DNA from: SCTM01 sp965279655
Lineage (GTDB): Bacteria; Pseudomonadota; Alphaproteobacteria; Rhodospirillales; Rhodospirillaceae
NCBI GenBank assembly: GCA_965279655.1
Contig: OZ257255.1
Coordinates: 682,001 to 746,000 of the forward strand
DNA: 64,000 nucleotides
Reading direction: 5' to 3'
Shown here: one piece after another, positions 9,621-17,259 of the stretch
Position numbering within the stretch: position 1 is the first letter of the stretch
Layout of the letters: every line of letters starts with the position of its first letter
Notes under the pieces: model-generated
Database searches by the model: none
The model's input: the letters and a program-made list of their open reading frames with translations, nothing else
Told to the model about the DNA's origin: nothing
Position numbers and translations under genes: made by a program

Positions 9621-9635
9621 GCACGCAATGCGTTC
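9621..9635. promoter_or_regulatory. Palindrome ACGCAATGCGT, candidate IclR operator
   Basis: The core ACGCAATGCGT (9623-9633) is a perfect odd-length palindrome about 150 bases upstream of the receptor start at 9472. A near-identical element, GAACGCATTGCGTTC, lies at 13000-13014 next to an IclR gene; both are followed by AC. No other regulatory motif was recognised in the 222-base gap 9473-9694. Confidence 0.6.
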
Positions 9636-9694
9636 ACTTCACCGCGACTCCATGTTCGCGGCGTTTACGTGCTCGGGAGACGAGCATTCGCGCG

Positions 9695-10225
9695 TCAGAA
9701 ATTGACGGGCGCGCCGAATTCCTTGGGCGGCAACACATTGTCCGGCCAGCCCTTCATCTTCTTGAGCGCGGTCCAGGGCTCTTTGAAGCGCGCCTGCACG
9801 GTCATCAGCGGCACACTGCCCTTACGCGCCGAGGTGTGGCCATCGCCCTGCGTGTCGATCAGCACGAAGATATCGCCGACTTTGCCGAGCGCGGTCTTCA
9901 TGGTGCCGCCGGTCACGCCGATCTCGAGTTCGCCCTGCATGATCATGGTGATCCCACCCCAGAAGCTGGAGGGATGTGCATCCTGCCAGGACGGCGGGGG
10001 CGCGGGCGGGGTGATGAAGCCCCGATACACCGGAACGGATGCGCCCGAGGTGAGTTCGCACAGGTAGGATTTCATATCTTTGCCGGTGTACACGCCCCAG
10101 ATCTTGCCGGCGTCCTCCGCGGCATGGGCCAGATCGAAATCACCGGCGACGGCGAGGGCGCCCAAGCCGCCGACAAGCGCCCGGCGGGAGGGGGCGAGGA
10201 GAGGGGAATTGGTTTTGTCGGACAT
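9695..10225 (-). CDS. Secreted cupin-like protein of unknown function (paralog A)
   Basis: 176 residues from ATG 10225 (MSDKTNSPLLAPSRRALVGG), which starts 4 bases after the stop of the upstream paralog, so the two are co-translated. The N-terminus has a twin-arginine-like SRRALVGGLGALAVAG and a hydrophobic stretch ending AHAA. The body shares a layout with the upstream gene: WGVYTGKDMKSYLCEL, then SWQDAHPSSFWGGITMIMQG, KVGDIFVLIDTQGDGHTS and KGWPDNVLPP. Repeated short Gly-rich beta segments and the GDIFVxID/GDGHxS motif suggest a cupin-type barrel, but I do not recognise a named family. One copy appears exported and the other does not. Confidence 0.78.
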   Translation of the reverse strand: MSDKTNSPLLAPSRRALVGGLGALAVAGDFDLAHAAEDAGKIWGVYTGKDMKSYLCELTSGASVPVYRGFITPPAPPPSWQDAHPSSFWGGITMIMQGELEIGVTGGTMKTALGKVGDIFVLIDTQGDGHTSARKGSVPLMTVQARFKEPWTALKKMKGWPDNVLPPKEFGAPVNF

Positions 10226-10229
10226 GATC

Positions 10230-10742
10230 CTATTTCCCCTTCTTGAAGCGGCTGTAATCGAAATCCGGATCAGGCTTGTCGCCCTCATGGCGTCCCGTCT
10301 GCGGTCCGCCGCCCATGTAGGTGTGCGGCGGCATCACATTGTCCGGCCAGCCCTTGAAGACCTTCTGCAGCACCGGCCACAGGCCTTCGACCGGATCGGA
10401 GAAGCGCATGTTCGCGACCTGGAAGAGTTCTCCGCCACCCGGATTGTGCGTGGAGTGCCCATCGCCGTCGCAGTCGATGAACACGAAGATATCGCCCTGC
10501 TTGCCAATGATGCTGCGGGTCTTGCCCGCGGTGACGCCGAACTCGATCTGCCCGCGCAGCACCATGGTCATGCTGCCGTAGCCGGTGGAGACGTGCAGGT
10601 CCTGCCAGGAGCCGTCCTGCGCGCGCGGCTTGCCGAAGTTGAGGCGATAGAACGGCAGATCCGCCATCGCCTTGTCGTCGGCGAGCGTCAGCTCGCAGAA
10701 ATACGCCTTGAGATCCTTGCCGGTATAGCAGCCGTAAATCAT
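10230..10742 (-). CDS. Cupin-like protein of unknown function (paralog B)
   Basis: 170 residues, MIYGCYTGKDLKAYFCEL onward, with GGGAGG before the ATG. It lacks a signal peptide, unlike its downstream paralog (9695-10225), with which it shares YTGKD, SWQD, GDIFVFIDxDGDGHST and KGWPDNVMPP. The N-terminal Cys (FCEL) is kept in both. It is the first gene of a two-gene unit and is divergent from the phytanoyl-CoA-dioxygenase-like gene, with a 77-base promoter gap. Function is unknown; a small-molecule-binding beta-barrel is the most I would infer. Confidence 0.8.
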   Translation of the reverse strand: MIYGCYTGKDLKAYFCELTLADDKAMADLPFYRLNFGKPRAQDGSWQDLHVSTGYGSMTMVLRGQIEFGVTAGKTRSIIGKQGDIFVFIDCDGDGHSTHNPGGGELFQVANMRFSDPVEGLWPVLQKVFKGWPDNVMPPHTYMGGGPQTGRHEGDKPDPDFDYSRFKKGK

Positions 10743-10819
10743 GCGCAGCCTCCCTCTCAGATCGTGTATTACGGCACAAACACGGCAGGCTGTCAGGAGC
10801 CAAGCCCGATTTGAACGCC

Positions 10820-11536
10820 ATGCGTACAGAACGCGAAGACTACACCCGCGATGGCGCAGTGATCTTGCGCCGTGCGGTGCCCGTTGCGGCGGTGGAAGTG
10901 CTGGTGCCCACGGCGCGGGCGATCATCGACGCGGCGCTCGAAGAGGCCGCGGACACGGGCTTTCCGCCGAACCTGAAGAACATCTGGCGGCGCGAGCCGA
11001 TCTTCGAGCGGCTCGCGTTCGCACCGGGTTTGGCTCAGCTGGCCGGTGATGTCATCGGCTCAAACAGCCTCACGCTCCTCATCGACCAACTCTGGACCAA
11101 GGCGCCAAAATCACGCCAACGCACCCGCTGGCACCACGATTACGCTGCCTGGCCCGTGAACGGCGAAATGCTGCCGTCGATCTGGATCGCGCTGACGCCG
11201 ATCGCCGCGGAGAATTGTTTGCGGTTCGTCGCGGGCTCCCATCGCGCACCGGCGACGGAAGGATTCACCGACTACGACGAGCCGCTCCACGCGGACAGCG
11301 CGCACTTCCTCGCGTGGGACATGTCGCCGGGTGATGCGATCCTGTTCCATCCGCGCGCATATCACGGCTGCCACGGCAACACCGCCGACGAACGGCGCAT
11401 CGCCTACACCTTGCGCTGGGCGGGCGATGATATCCGCTACGATCCGGCGCGGACGTATATCGATGAGGGGCTGTCGTTCGCCGGTTGCCGCGCGGGCGGG
11501 CCGCTCGATGGCCCGGCATTCCCGAAGGTTCTTTAG
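10820..11536 (+). CDS. Phytanoyl-CoA dioxygenase (PhyH)-family Fe(II)/2-oxoglutarate oxygenase
   Basis: 238 residues from ATG 10820 (MRTEREDYTRDGAVILRR); an in-frame TTG at 10811 is the only close alternative. The metal triad is visible: H105 and D107 in RWHHDYAAWP, and distal H182 in YHGCHGN. The Arg that binds 2-oxoglutarate is probably in the following TADERR. The fold start DYTRDGAVILRRAVP is typical of PhyH enzymes, which hydroxylate organic substrates in the cytoplasm using O2 and 2-oxoglutarate. The substrate is unknown. It is convergent with the CHRD-domain gene and overlaps its stop by 4 bases (TTAG). Confidence 0.88.
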   Translation: MRTEREDYTRDGAVILRRAVPVAAVEVLVPTARAIIDAALEEAADTGFPPNLKNIWRREPIFERLAFAPGLAQLAGDVIGSNSLTLLIDQLWTKAPKSRQRTRWHHDYAAWPVNGEMLPSIWIALTPIAAENCLRFVAGSHRAPATEGFTDYDEPLHADSAHFLAWDMSPGDAILFHPRAYHGCHGNTADERRIAYTLRWAGDDIRYDPARTYIDEGLSFAGCRAGGPLDGPAFPKVL

Positions 11537-12000
11537 GACTTCGGTTTCTCGCGGATGCGATGAATCTGCCCGCGCAGCTCGCCGTCTTTCCACTTTGTCG
11601 TATGCAGATTGACGTACATGCGACCGGCGAGCAGGTATTCGAGTTGGCCGTCATTGATGACGATCGAACCCTTGATCGGGCTCTTCGCGGTGGCGGGCCC
11701 GAGTTCGAACAATACGCCCGCGTTGGTGCCGGGCTTCTGCGGCCCGCGCACCACGGCTTGGGTCAGGGGCGAGGTGAGCTTGTCGAACGTCACCACCCAG
11801 CTGAACTTCAGTGTTGCGCGTTCGAGCGTGAATTCCGCGTGGCCAGTACCCGGGCTTTCGGTCGGCGCGCTTTGCTCATCCGCGGAGAGGTCCGCCTCGA
11901 AACGGATCGGCGCGGTCTCTTCCGGTGGCGCGGCAAGGGCGCCCAGCGGGAACAAGAATGCGGCCGTCGCCAGTGCTGCGGCCCGTCGCGTGAAAGTCAT
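11533..12000 (-). CDS. Secreted CHRD-domain protein
   Basis: 155 residues from ATG 12000 (MTFTRRAAALATAAFLFPLG), which opens a signal peptide ending GALAA. The rest resembles a CHRD domain: IRFEADLSADEQSAP, GHAEFTLERATLKFSWVVTF, TQAVVRGPQKPGTNAGVLF and the closing YVNLHTTKWKDGELRGQI, where the family usually has the YVNxHT...GEIRGQI ending. CHRD proteins are extracytoplasmic and of unclear function. The reading frame continues upstream of 12000, but that part lacks a plausible start. It lies between the PhyH gene and an IclR gene on the same strand. Confidence 0.88.
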   Translation of the reverse strand: MTFTRRAAALATAAFLFPLGALAAPPEETAPIRFEADLSADEQSAPTESPGTGHAEFTLERATLKFSWVVTFDKLTSPLTQAVVRGPQKPGTNAGVLFELGPATAKSPIKGSIVINDGQLEYLLAGRMYVNLHTTKWKDGELRGQIHRIREKPKS

Positions 12001-12088
12001 CGTTGCCACCGTATGAGTTTGAGCGAGTGCACTTAACCGGCTCCTTTGCGCGCTGCAAAGGCAAAACGCGTCTTTGAACGAATCGTGG

Positions 12089-12961
12089 TCATCGTGTCGC
12101 GCGGGCCTTCCCCGGCTGCACGAGCTTGGTTGGGCCCAGCACTGGCGGTACTTCGTCGCCCCCGCCGTCGAACAGGGCATCCAGGGATTCATCCTTCAGG
12201 TTCTTGCCGATGTTCTTTGCCGTCGCGTTGATCAGCGGCAGCACTTTTTCCACCGCGTCCTGCTGCGACACGGTGGCGCGGAACATCATCACCGACAGGG
12301 CCCCAATCACCCGTTCGCCCACCAGCACTGGGACCGCGATCGAATAGCTCGCCATGGATGCGAGCGAGCGGATTTCGTAGCCCGTGCGCTGGATGCGCTG
12401 GGTCATCTTGTTCAGCGCGTCCTTCGCCATGGTCCGTTCGGACCGGCCGGTGGAGGAGGGCGCGGCATAGTCCTTCACGCGATCCGCTAGGATTTGTCGC
12501 GTCTCGGGATCGCAGTAGGCGAGATACACGCGCCCCGCCGCCGTCCACATCAGGCTCACGCGCCAGCCGGTGGAATACTTGTACTCCGTAAACGGGCTCT
12601 CGTAATCCGTGGTGACCCGGTTGACGAGGTCGCATCCGGACAGTGTGAGGAACTTGACCGGCCACTTGATCTCCCGGCCGAGCTTCACCACCTCGGGCCG
12701 CACATGGGCCTCGATCCACCCTTGCTCCCGGTAGCCCATCGCGAGCGAGCGCACGCGTTCCGCCAGCCAGTAGTGCAGGGAGCCCTTGTCCTTGCGCAGG
12801 TAGCCTTGCCGCCGCAACGTCTCCAGGCTGCGGTAGGCGCTGCCGCGCGACAGCCCTGTGGCCACGCACACTTCGCGCTGGGTCGCGCCGTTCTTGACGT
12901 TCAGGAACTCCAGCACCGACAGGCAGCGCTCAACGGATTGGACGGACGTCATGGCCTGCAT
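12089..12961 (-). CDS. IclR-family transcriptional regulator
   Basis: 290 residues. N-terminal winged helix VQSVERCLSVLEFLN...GATQREVCVATGLSRGSAYR, then an IclR effector domain with VTTDYESPFTEYKYSTG and AGRVYLAYCDPETR. The C-terminus has an extra ~30-residue tail (DALFDGGGDEVPPVLGPTK). The start may be ATG 12961 or ATG 12952; neither has a strong ribosome site. It is divergent from the four-gene secreted cluster at 13105-18411, with the palindrome GAACGCATTGCGTTC between them, and is the likely regulator of that cluster and of the receptor at 7091-9472. It is a close relative of the truncated IclR at the left edge. Confidence 0.92.
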   Translation of the reverse strand: MQAMTSVQSVERCLSVLEFLNVKNGATQREVCVATGLSRGSAYRSLETLRRQGYLRKDKGSLHYWLAERVRSLAMGYREQGWIEAHVRPEVVKLGREIKWPVKFLTLSGCDLVNRVTTDYESPFTEYKYSTGWRVSLMWTAAGRVYLAYCDPETRQILADRVKDYAAPSSTGRSERTMAKDALNKMTQRIQRTGYEIRSLASMASYSIAVPVLVGERVIGALSVMMFRATVSQQDAVEKVLPLINATAKNIGKNLKDESLDALFDGGGDEVPPVLGPTKLVQPGKARATR

Positions 12962-12999
12962 GGACCAAATTGTGGACCTGGTGATCCTAGCATAATCTG

Positions 13000-13014
13000 G
13001 AACGCATTGCGTTC
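13000..13014. promoter_or_regulatory. Palindrome GAACGCATTGCGTTC, candidate IclR operator
   Basis: A perfect odd-length palindrome (arms GAACGCA/TGCGTTC around T) in the divergent gap between the IclR gene and the secreted DUF1592/DUF1552 cluster. A close copy lies at 9621-9635 upstream of a TonB-dependent receptor. Confidence 0.65.
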
Positions 13015-13104
13015 ACGCATCCGGATTCAGTGGAGGCGGACGGCGGTCAGGCGGAAAGTAGAATGCCGACACACGGCCTCACACTGAGAGGCGAGGGAAG
13101 AGCC

Positions 13105-14232
13105 ATGCCCCTGATGCAACGTCATTTTTCACACTTTGCCCTGGCCGCTGGCCTGTGCCTGGCGGGGGTGTCCTTCGACGCGAACGCGGCGGATAAGTCC
13201 CGCACCCTCGGATTTGTCGTCACCACCTGGAACACGGCGATCTACGAATCCCGGTTCATGGACGAATGCCCGGAGGGTTTGAACCTCGGCAACGACGAAT
13301 TCTGGTGGCGCGGCCTGTCCAAAGCCGACCGCAGCAAGCTCACCCAGAACGGCATGGTCACCCAGATCGAGCGGATGGGCTACGCGCTCACGCGCGGCCC
13401 GAAGGGCGAGAACGTCTGCCAGATCCCGACCGCGGTTACCGATCCGCCGTTGCTGATCGCCGAGGGCCCGGTCTCTTACGGCGCCAACCTCGATGGCACC
13501 ACTGACGGCCGCGCCACGCCGAAGTCCTGCGCTCATGCGAAGTTCGAGGGCGTCGACGGCACGCCGGCCGTGGATAACCAGATGTACCGCCTGCTCGGCT
13601 GCAGCTATGGGTGGCGTAACTACGGCCACATCGAGTTGAACGCCAACGGTCAGCGCAAGACCAACGGCCTCGGCATGATCCTGATCGAAGTCGCCAATGT
13701 TGACGACGCGCGCAACGACAGCGACGTCGACGTGACCTTCTACCGCTCGATCGACCAGTTCGTGCTCGACAGCGCCGCCAACGTTATCCCGTACAGCACC
13801 TATCGCATCGATCAGGCGAACGGCGTGCCGCGTTATGGCAGCAAGGTGAAAGGCAAGATCGTCAACGGCGTGCTGCAAACCGCGCCGTCGCCGGAAGTGC
13901 GTTTGCCGTTCTACGGCAACTACACGCTGCTCGATCAGACCATCAAGGACATGAGTCTCAAATTGGAGATCGACGCGAGCGGCGATCGCGCCAAGGGCCA
14001 GATCGTCGGCTACTACGATGCCGATCAGATGGCGGACTATCTCGGCGGCCTGGGCTTCGCCGCCACCGCGCAATACAGCTGCCCGGCCTTCCACACCGCG
14101 CTTTATCAGCTCGCGGACGGTTATCCGGACCCCAAGACCGGCAAATGCACGGCGCTGTCTTCCGCCTGGTTGATCAACACCGTCGCCGCCTTCGTCGATC
14201 ACACTGAATCCACGAAGGTCGCCCAGAAATGA
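13105..14232 (+). CDS. Secreted protein of unknown function
   Basis: 375 residues from ATG 13105, preceded by GAGGGAAGAG. The N-terminus is a Sec signal peptide (LAAGLCLAGVSFDANAAD). I do not recognise the family. The mature part opens SRTLGFVVTTWNTAIYESRFMDECPEG and has scattered Cys (ECPEG, NVCQIP, KSCAHAK, LLGCSYGW, YSCPAF, GKCTAL), suggesting periplasmic disulfides. It is the first gene of a four-gene unit: its TGA overlaps the ATG of the DUF1592 gene (ATGA), so they are translationally coupled. The upstream palindrome and divergent IclR gene suggest regulated expression. Confidence 0.88.
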   Translation: MPLMQRHFSHFALAAGLCLAGVSFDANAADKSRTLGFVVTTWNTAIYESRFMDECPEGLNLGNDEFWWRGLSKADRSKLTQNGMVTQIERMGYALTRGPKGENVCQIPTAVTDPPLLIAEGPVSYGANLDGTTDGRATPKSCAHAKFEGVDGTPAVDNQMYRLLGCSYGWRNYGHIELNANGQRKTNGLGMILIEVANVDDARNDSDVDVTFYRSIDQFVLDSAANVIPYSTYRIDQANGVPRYGSKVKGKIVNGVLQTAPSPEVRLPFYGNYTLLDQTIKDMSLKLEIDASGDRAKGQIVGYYDADQMADYLGGLGFAATAQYSCPAFHTALYQLADGYPDPKTGKCTALSSAWLINTVAAFVDHTESTKVAQK

Positions 14233-15893
14233 GTCGAAACGTGCCGCGAACTGTCATGCTTACTCTGCGCACTGTCGCCTGCCTCAGTCTCGCCGCGGTG
14301 CTCGCGGCTTGCGGGCCCGATGCGCCCAAGGTCGCCGGCGGGCCGCCCGAAATGCGCCGCATCACCGACGAGCAGTATCACAACAGCATCGTCGACGTGT
14401 TCGGCTCCAGCATCAAGATCGGCGGCAAGCTCGATCCGTTGGTGCGGACCAGCGGCTTGATTGCGCTCGGCGCCCGCAGCGCCCCGATCACGCCGGCAGG
14501 CCTCCAGATGATCGACCAGCTCGCGCGGTCGATCTCGGAACAGGTGGTGGACGAGAAGCATCGTGACCTGTTGGTCGGCTGCGGCCCGGCGGAGAAGTCC
14601 GCCTTCGACGAAACGTGCGCCACGCAATTCTTCGCGCGCACGGGGCGCATGCTCTATCGCCGCCCGCTTGCCGAGGTAGAGCTGAAAGCCCGTGTCGCAG
14701 CCGCGCGCGCCGCCACGGAAAGCCTGGGCGATTTCCATGCAGGCCTCAGCGCCTCCCTCTCCGGGATGTTGGTTTCGCCAAGCTTCCTGTTCGTGATCGA
14801 TTCCACCGAGCCCGATCCGGCCAATGCCGGCGCCTTGCGCCTCGACGCCTTTGCGAAGGCGAGCCGCTTGAGCTTCTTCCTGTGGAACTCCACGCCCGAT
14901 GACGAACTCCTGGCGGCCGCCGAAAGCGGTGCGCTCAATACGTCGAACGGCCTGAAGAAGCAGATCGATCGTCTGCTGTCCTCGCCCCGGCTCGACGGTG
15001 GCGTGCGCGGGTTCTTCGCCGATGCCCTCGCACTCGACAAGTTCGAGACGCTGGAGAAGGACTCCGTGATCTATCCCGCTTTCAACTTGGCGGTGGCGGA
15101 AGATGCTCGCGAACAGACCTTGCGCACGATCTCCGACGTGCTGGTCGCGCGCGGCGAGGACTACCGCAACATCTTCACGACCCGTCACACCTTCTTGAGC
15201 AGCGCGCTCGCTCGCGTCTACCGCGTGCACATCCCCAAGACCGGCGCGTGGGTGCCATACGAATATCCGGCGGACGATCCGCGCGTGGGCGTCCAATCGC
15301 AGATCAGCTTCACCGCCCTGCATTCCCACCCTGGCCGCAGCTCGCCCACCCTGCGCGGCAAGGCCGTACGTGAGTTGCTGTTGTGCCAGAAGATACCCGA
15401 TCCGCCGGCGGACGTGGACTTCACCAAGTTCAACGATCCCAATTCGCCGATGAAAACGGCCCGCGATCGTCTTGTCGCGCACACCGAACAGCCTGCCTGC
15501 GCCGGTTGCCACAAGCTGACCGACCCGCTCGGCCTGGGCATGGAGAAGTTCGACGGCGCCGGCCAGCTGCGCACTGTCGAGCAAGACGCGCTGATCGACC
15601 CGACCGGCGATCTCGACGGCAAGAAATTCACCGACACTGCCGGTCTCGGCAAGGAGTTGCATGACAACGCCGCCGCGGCCTCCTGCGTCGTGAACCAACT
15701 CTACGCCTACGGCATCGGCCGCGTACCGTCGAAGCCCGACCAGCCGATGGTCGCCTACCTGCAGGAGCGCTTCGCCGCCGACGGCTACAAGTACACCGCG
15801 CTCTTGAAGAACATTGTCCAGTCCGACGCCTTCTTCGCTGTGTCGCCGCGCAACCCCAGCACGGCCTCCGCGCAAAGGGAGAACACGCCATGA
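14229..15893 (+). CDS. DUF1592-type lipoprotein with c-type haem motif
   Basis: 554 residues. The N-terminus is a lipoprotein signal with lipobox LAAC, so it is membrane-anchored. The body fits the DUF1587/1592/1588/1585 modular proteins: RRITDEQYHNSIVDVFG, MLYRRPLAEVELKARV, RLSFFLWNSTPDDELLAAA, LLSSPRLDGGVRGFFADAL, HPGRSSPTLRGKAVRELLL and a C-terminal YAYGIGR segment. C424-A-G-C427-H428 (CAGCHKLTDPLGLGMEKFD) is a CxxCH haem-attachment motif, so a covalent c-haem is likely. These proteins are best known from Planctomycetes and some Proteobacteria, usually beside DUF1552 genes as here; their biochemical role is unknown. ATGA overlaps at both ends show tight coupling. Confidence 0.9.
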   Translation: MSRNVPRTVMLTLRTVACLSLAAVLAACGPDAPKVAGGPPEMRRITDEQYHNSIVDVFGSSIKIGGKLDPLVRTSGLIALGARSAPITPAGLQMIDQLARSISEQVVDEKHRDLLVGCGPAEKSAFDETCATQFFARTGRMLYRRPLAEVELKARVAAARAATESLGDFHAGLSASLSGMLVSPSFLFVIDSTEPDPANAGALRLDAFAKASRLSFFLWNSTPDDELLAAAESGALNTSNGLKKQIDRLLSSPRLDGGVRGFFADALALDKFETLEKDSVIYPAFNLAVAEDAREQTLRTISDVLVARGEDYRNIFTTRHTFLSSALARVYRVHIPKTGAWVPYEYPADDPRVGVQSQISFTALHSHPGRSSPTLRGKAVRELLLCQKIPDPPADVDFTKFNDPNSPMKTARDRLVAHTEQPACAGCHKLTDPLGLGMEKFDGAGQLRTVEQDALIDPTGDLDGKKFTDTAGLGKELHDNAAAASCVVNQLYAYGIGRVPSKPDQPMVAYLQERFAADGYKYTALLKNIVQSDAFFAVSPRNPSTASAQRENTP

Positions 15894-17257
15894 GCATTCT
15901 CATCAAACGCCAGATCGAGCGCCGCTCGCTGTTGCGCGGTATGCTTGGGGGCGGGGCCCTCACGGTGGCCCTCCCGCTGCTCGATTGCTTCCTGAACACC
16001 CACGGGGAAGCACTCGCCTCCGGTGCGCCGATCCCCGTGCGTTTCGGCACGTGGTACTGGGGCATGGGCCACACGCCGGGCTATGCGGTGAAGGAACGCA
16101 CGTCCTTGGGGCCGGTCGAGTTCCTGGAAGAGTGCAAGGCGCTCAACGCGCATCGCGAGTACATCAACTACTTCGGCGGCTTCAACACGCCGCTCGACGG
16201 ACGCTCCAACTATCCGCATGAAAGCGGCTGGATCGGCACGCGCACCGGCACGGTTCCGTCGCGCAGCGGCGAGATTCCCGCGCCGACCTTCGATCTCCTG
16301 ATCGCCGATGCGATCGGCGGCGGCACGCGCTTCCGCAATATCGACCTGACCAGCATGGGCAGCCCGCGCGAGACCTATACCGCGCGCAACACCTTCAGCC
16401 GCGCCGCGGCGGAAACTTCGCCCGTGTCGTTCTATGCCCGCCTGTTCGGCGCGGAATTCGCCGATCCCAACAAGGCCGACTTCAAGCCGGATCCGCGCGT
16501 GATGGTGCGCAAGAGCGTCCTGTCCGGCGTTCAGGACGAGAGCAAGCAGCTGATGAAGTCGCTCGGCTCCGTCGACCAGCAGCGCCTGGACGAATATTTC
16601 ACGTCGATCCGTCAGCTTGAGAATCAGCTGGCCCTGCAGCTCGAGAAGCCGCCGGCCAACGAAGCTTGCCGCGTGCCGAAGTCGCCGCCCGACAACAGCA
16701 TCGAACGTGCAGCCTTCGCGGTCGAGATCGACACGGTGACGGAAACCCACAAGATCCTCACCGATATCCTGGTGATGGCGATGGCCTGCAACCAGACCAA
16801 AGTCTTCAACATGGTCTACAACGACAACTTCAGCCGCGTGCGCCGCAAGGGCGAGACCTACACCCACCACGTGCTCACCCACGAAGAGCAGGCGGACCCG
16901 AAGCTCGGCTATCAGCCGACCGCGTTCTGGTTCAACTGCAAGAGCATGGAAGCCTGCGCGACGTTCCTGGAAAGCTTCAGGAATGTGCGCGAAGGGTCCG
17001 GCACGCTGCTCGACAACATGCTGATGTTCGCCAACAGCGAAACCAGCTTCGCCCGCATCCATTCGGTCGACAACATCCCGGTCATGACGTTCGGCAAGGC
17101 GGGCGGCCGGATCAAGACCGGCCTGCACGTGGTCGGCAACGGCGACCCGGTGACCCGCGTCGGCTTCACCTGCATGCGCGTCATGGGCATGCCGATCGAA
17201 AGCTGGGGCGTGAACTCGTTGCGCACCACCAAGCCCATCAGCGAAATTCTGGTGTAG
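15890..17257 (+). CDS. DUF1552 domain protein, Tat-exported
   Basis: 455 residues. The N-terminus ERRSLLRGMLGGGALTVALPLL is a twin-arginine-type signal. The body matches the DUF1552 pattern: FGTWYWGMGHTPGY near the start, an EYINYFGGFNTP segment, SGWIGTRTG, DLLIADAIGGGTRF, and a C-terminal DNIPVMTFGKAGGRIKTG. DUF1552 proteins are nearly always encoded beside DUF1592 proteins and are of unknown function. Tat export implies folding, perhaps with a cofactor, before crossing the membrane. Start overlaps the upstream stop (ATGA), and the next gene begins 2 bases after its stop. Confidence 0.9.
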   Translation: MSILIKRQIERRSLLRGMLGGGALTVALPLLDCFLNTHGEALASGAPIPVRFGTWYWGMGHTPGYAVKERTSLGPVEFLEECKALNAHREYINYFGGFNTPLDGRSNYPHESGWIGTRTGTVPSRSGEIPAPTFDLLIADAIGGGTRFRNIDLTSMGSPRETYTARNTFSRAAAETSPVSFYARLFGAEFADPNKADFKPDPRVMVRKSVLSGVQDESKQLMKSLGSVDQQRLDEYFTSIRQLENQLALQLEKPPANEACRVPKSPPDNSIERAAFAVEIDTVTETHKILTDILVMAMACNQTKVFNMVYNDNFSRVRRKGETYTHHVLTHEEQADPKLGYQPTAFWFNCKSMEACATFLESFRNVREGSGTLLDNMLMFANSETSFARIHSVDNIPVMTFGKAGGRIKTGLHVVGNGDPVTRVGFTCMRVMGMPIESWGVNSLRTTKPISEILV

Positions 17258-17259
17258 CC

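Noticed and set aside
14199..15875. 558-residue minus-strand frame
   Set aside because: Antisense to the DUF1592 gene; Arg/Ala/Gly-rich with no family features.
16666..17259. Upstream extension of the PF03640 gene
   Set aside because: This part lies within the DUF1552 gene; the signal peptide begins at ATG 17260.
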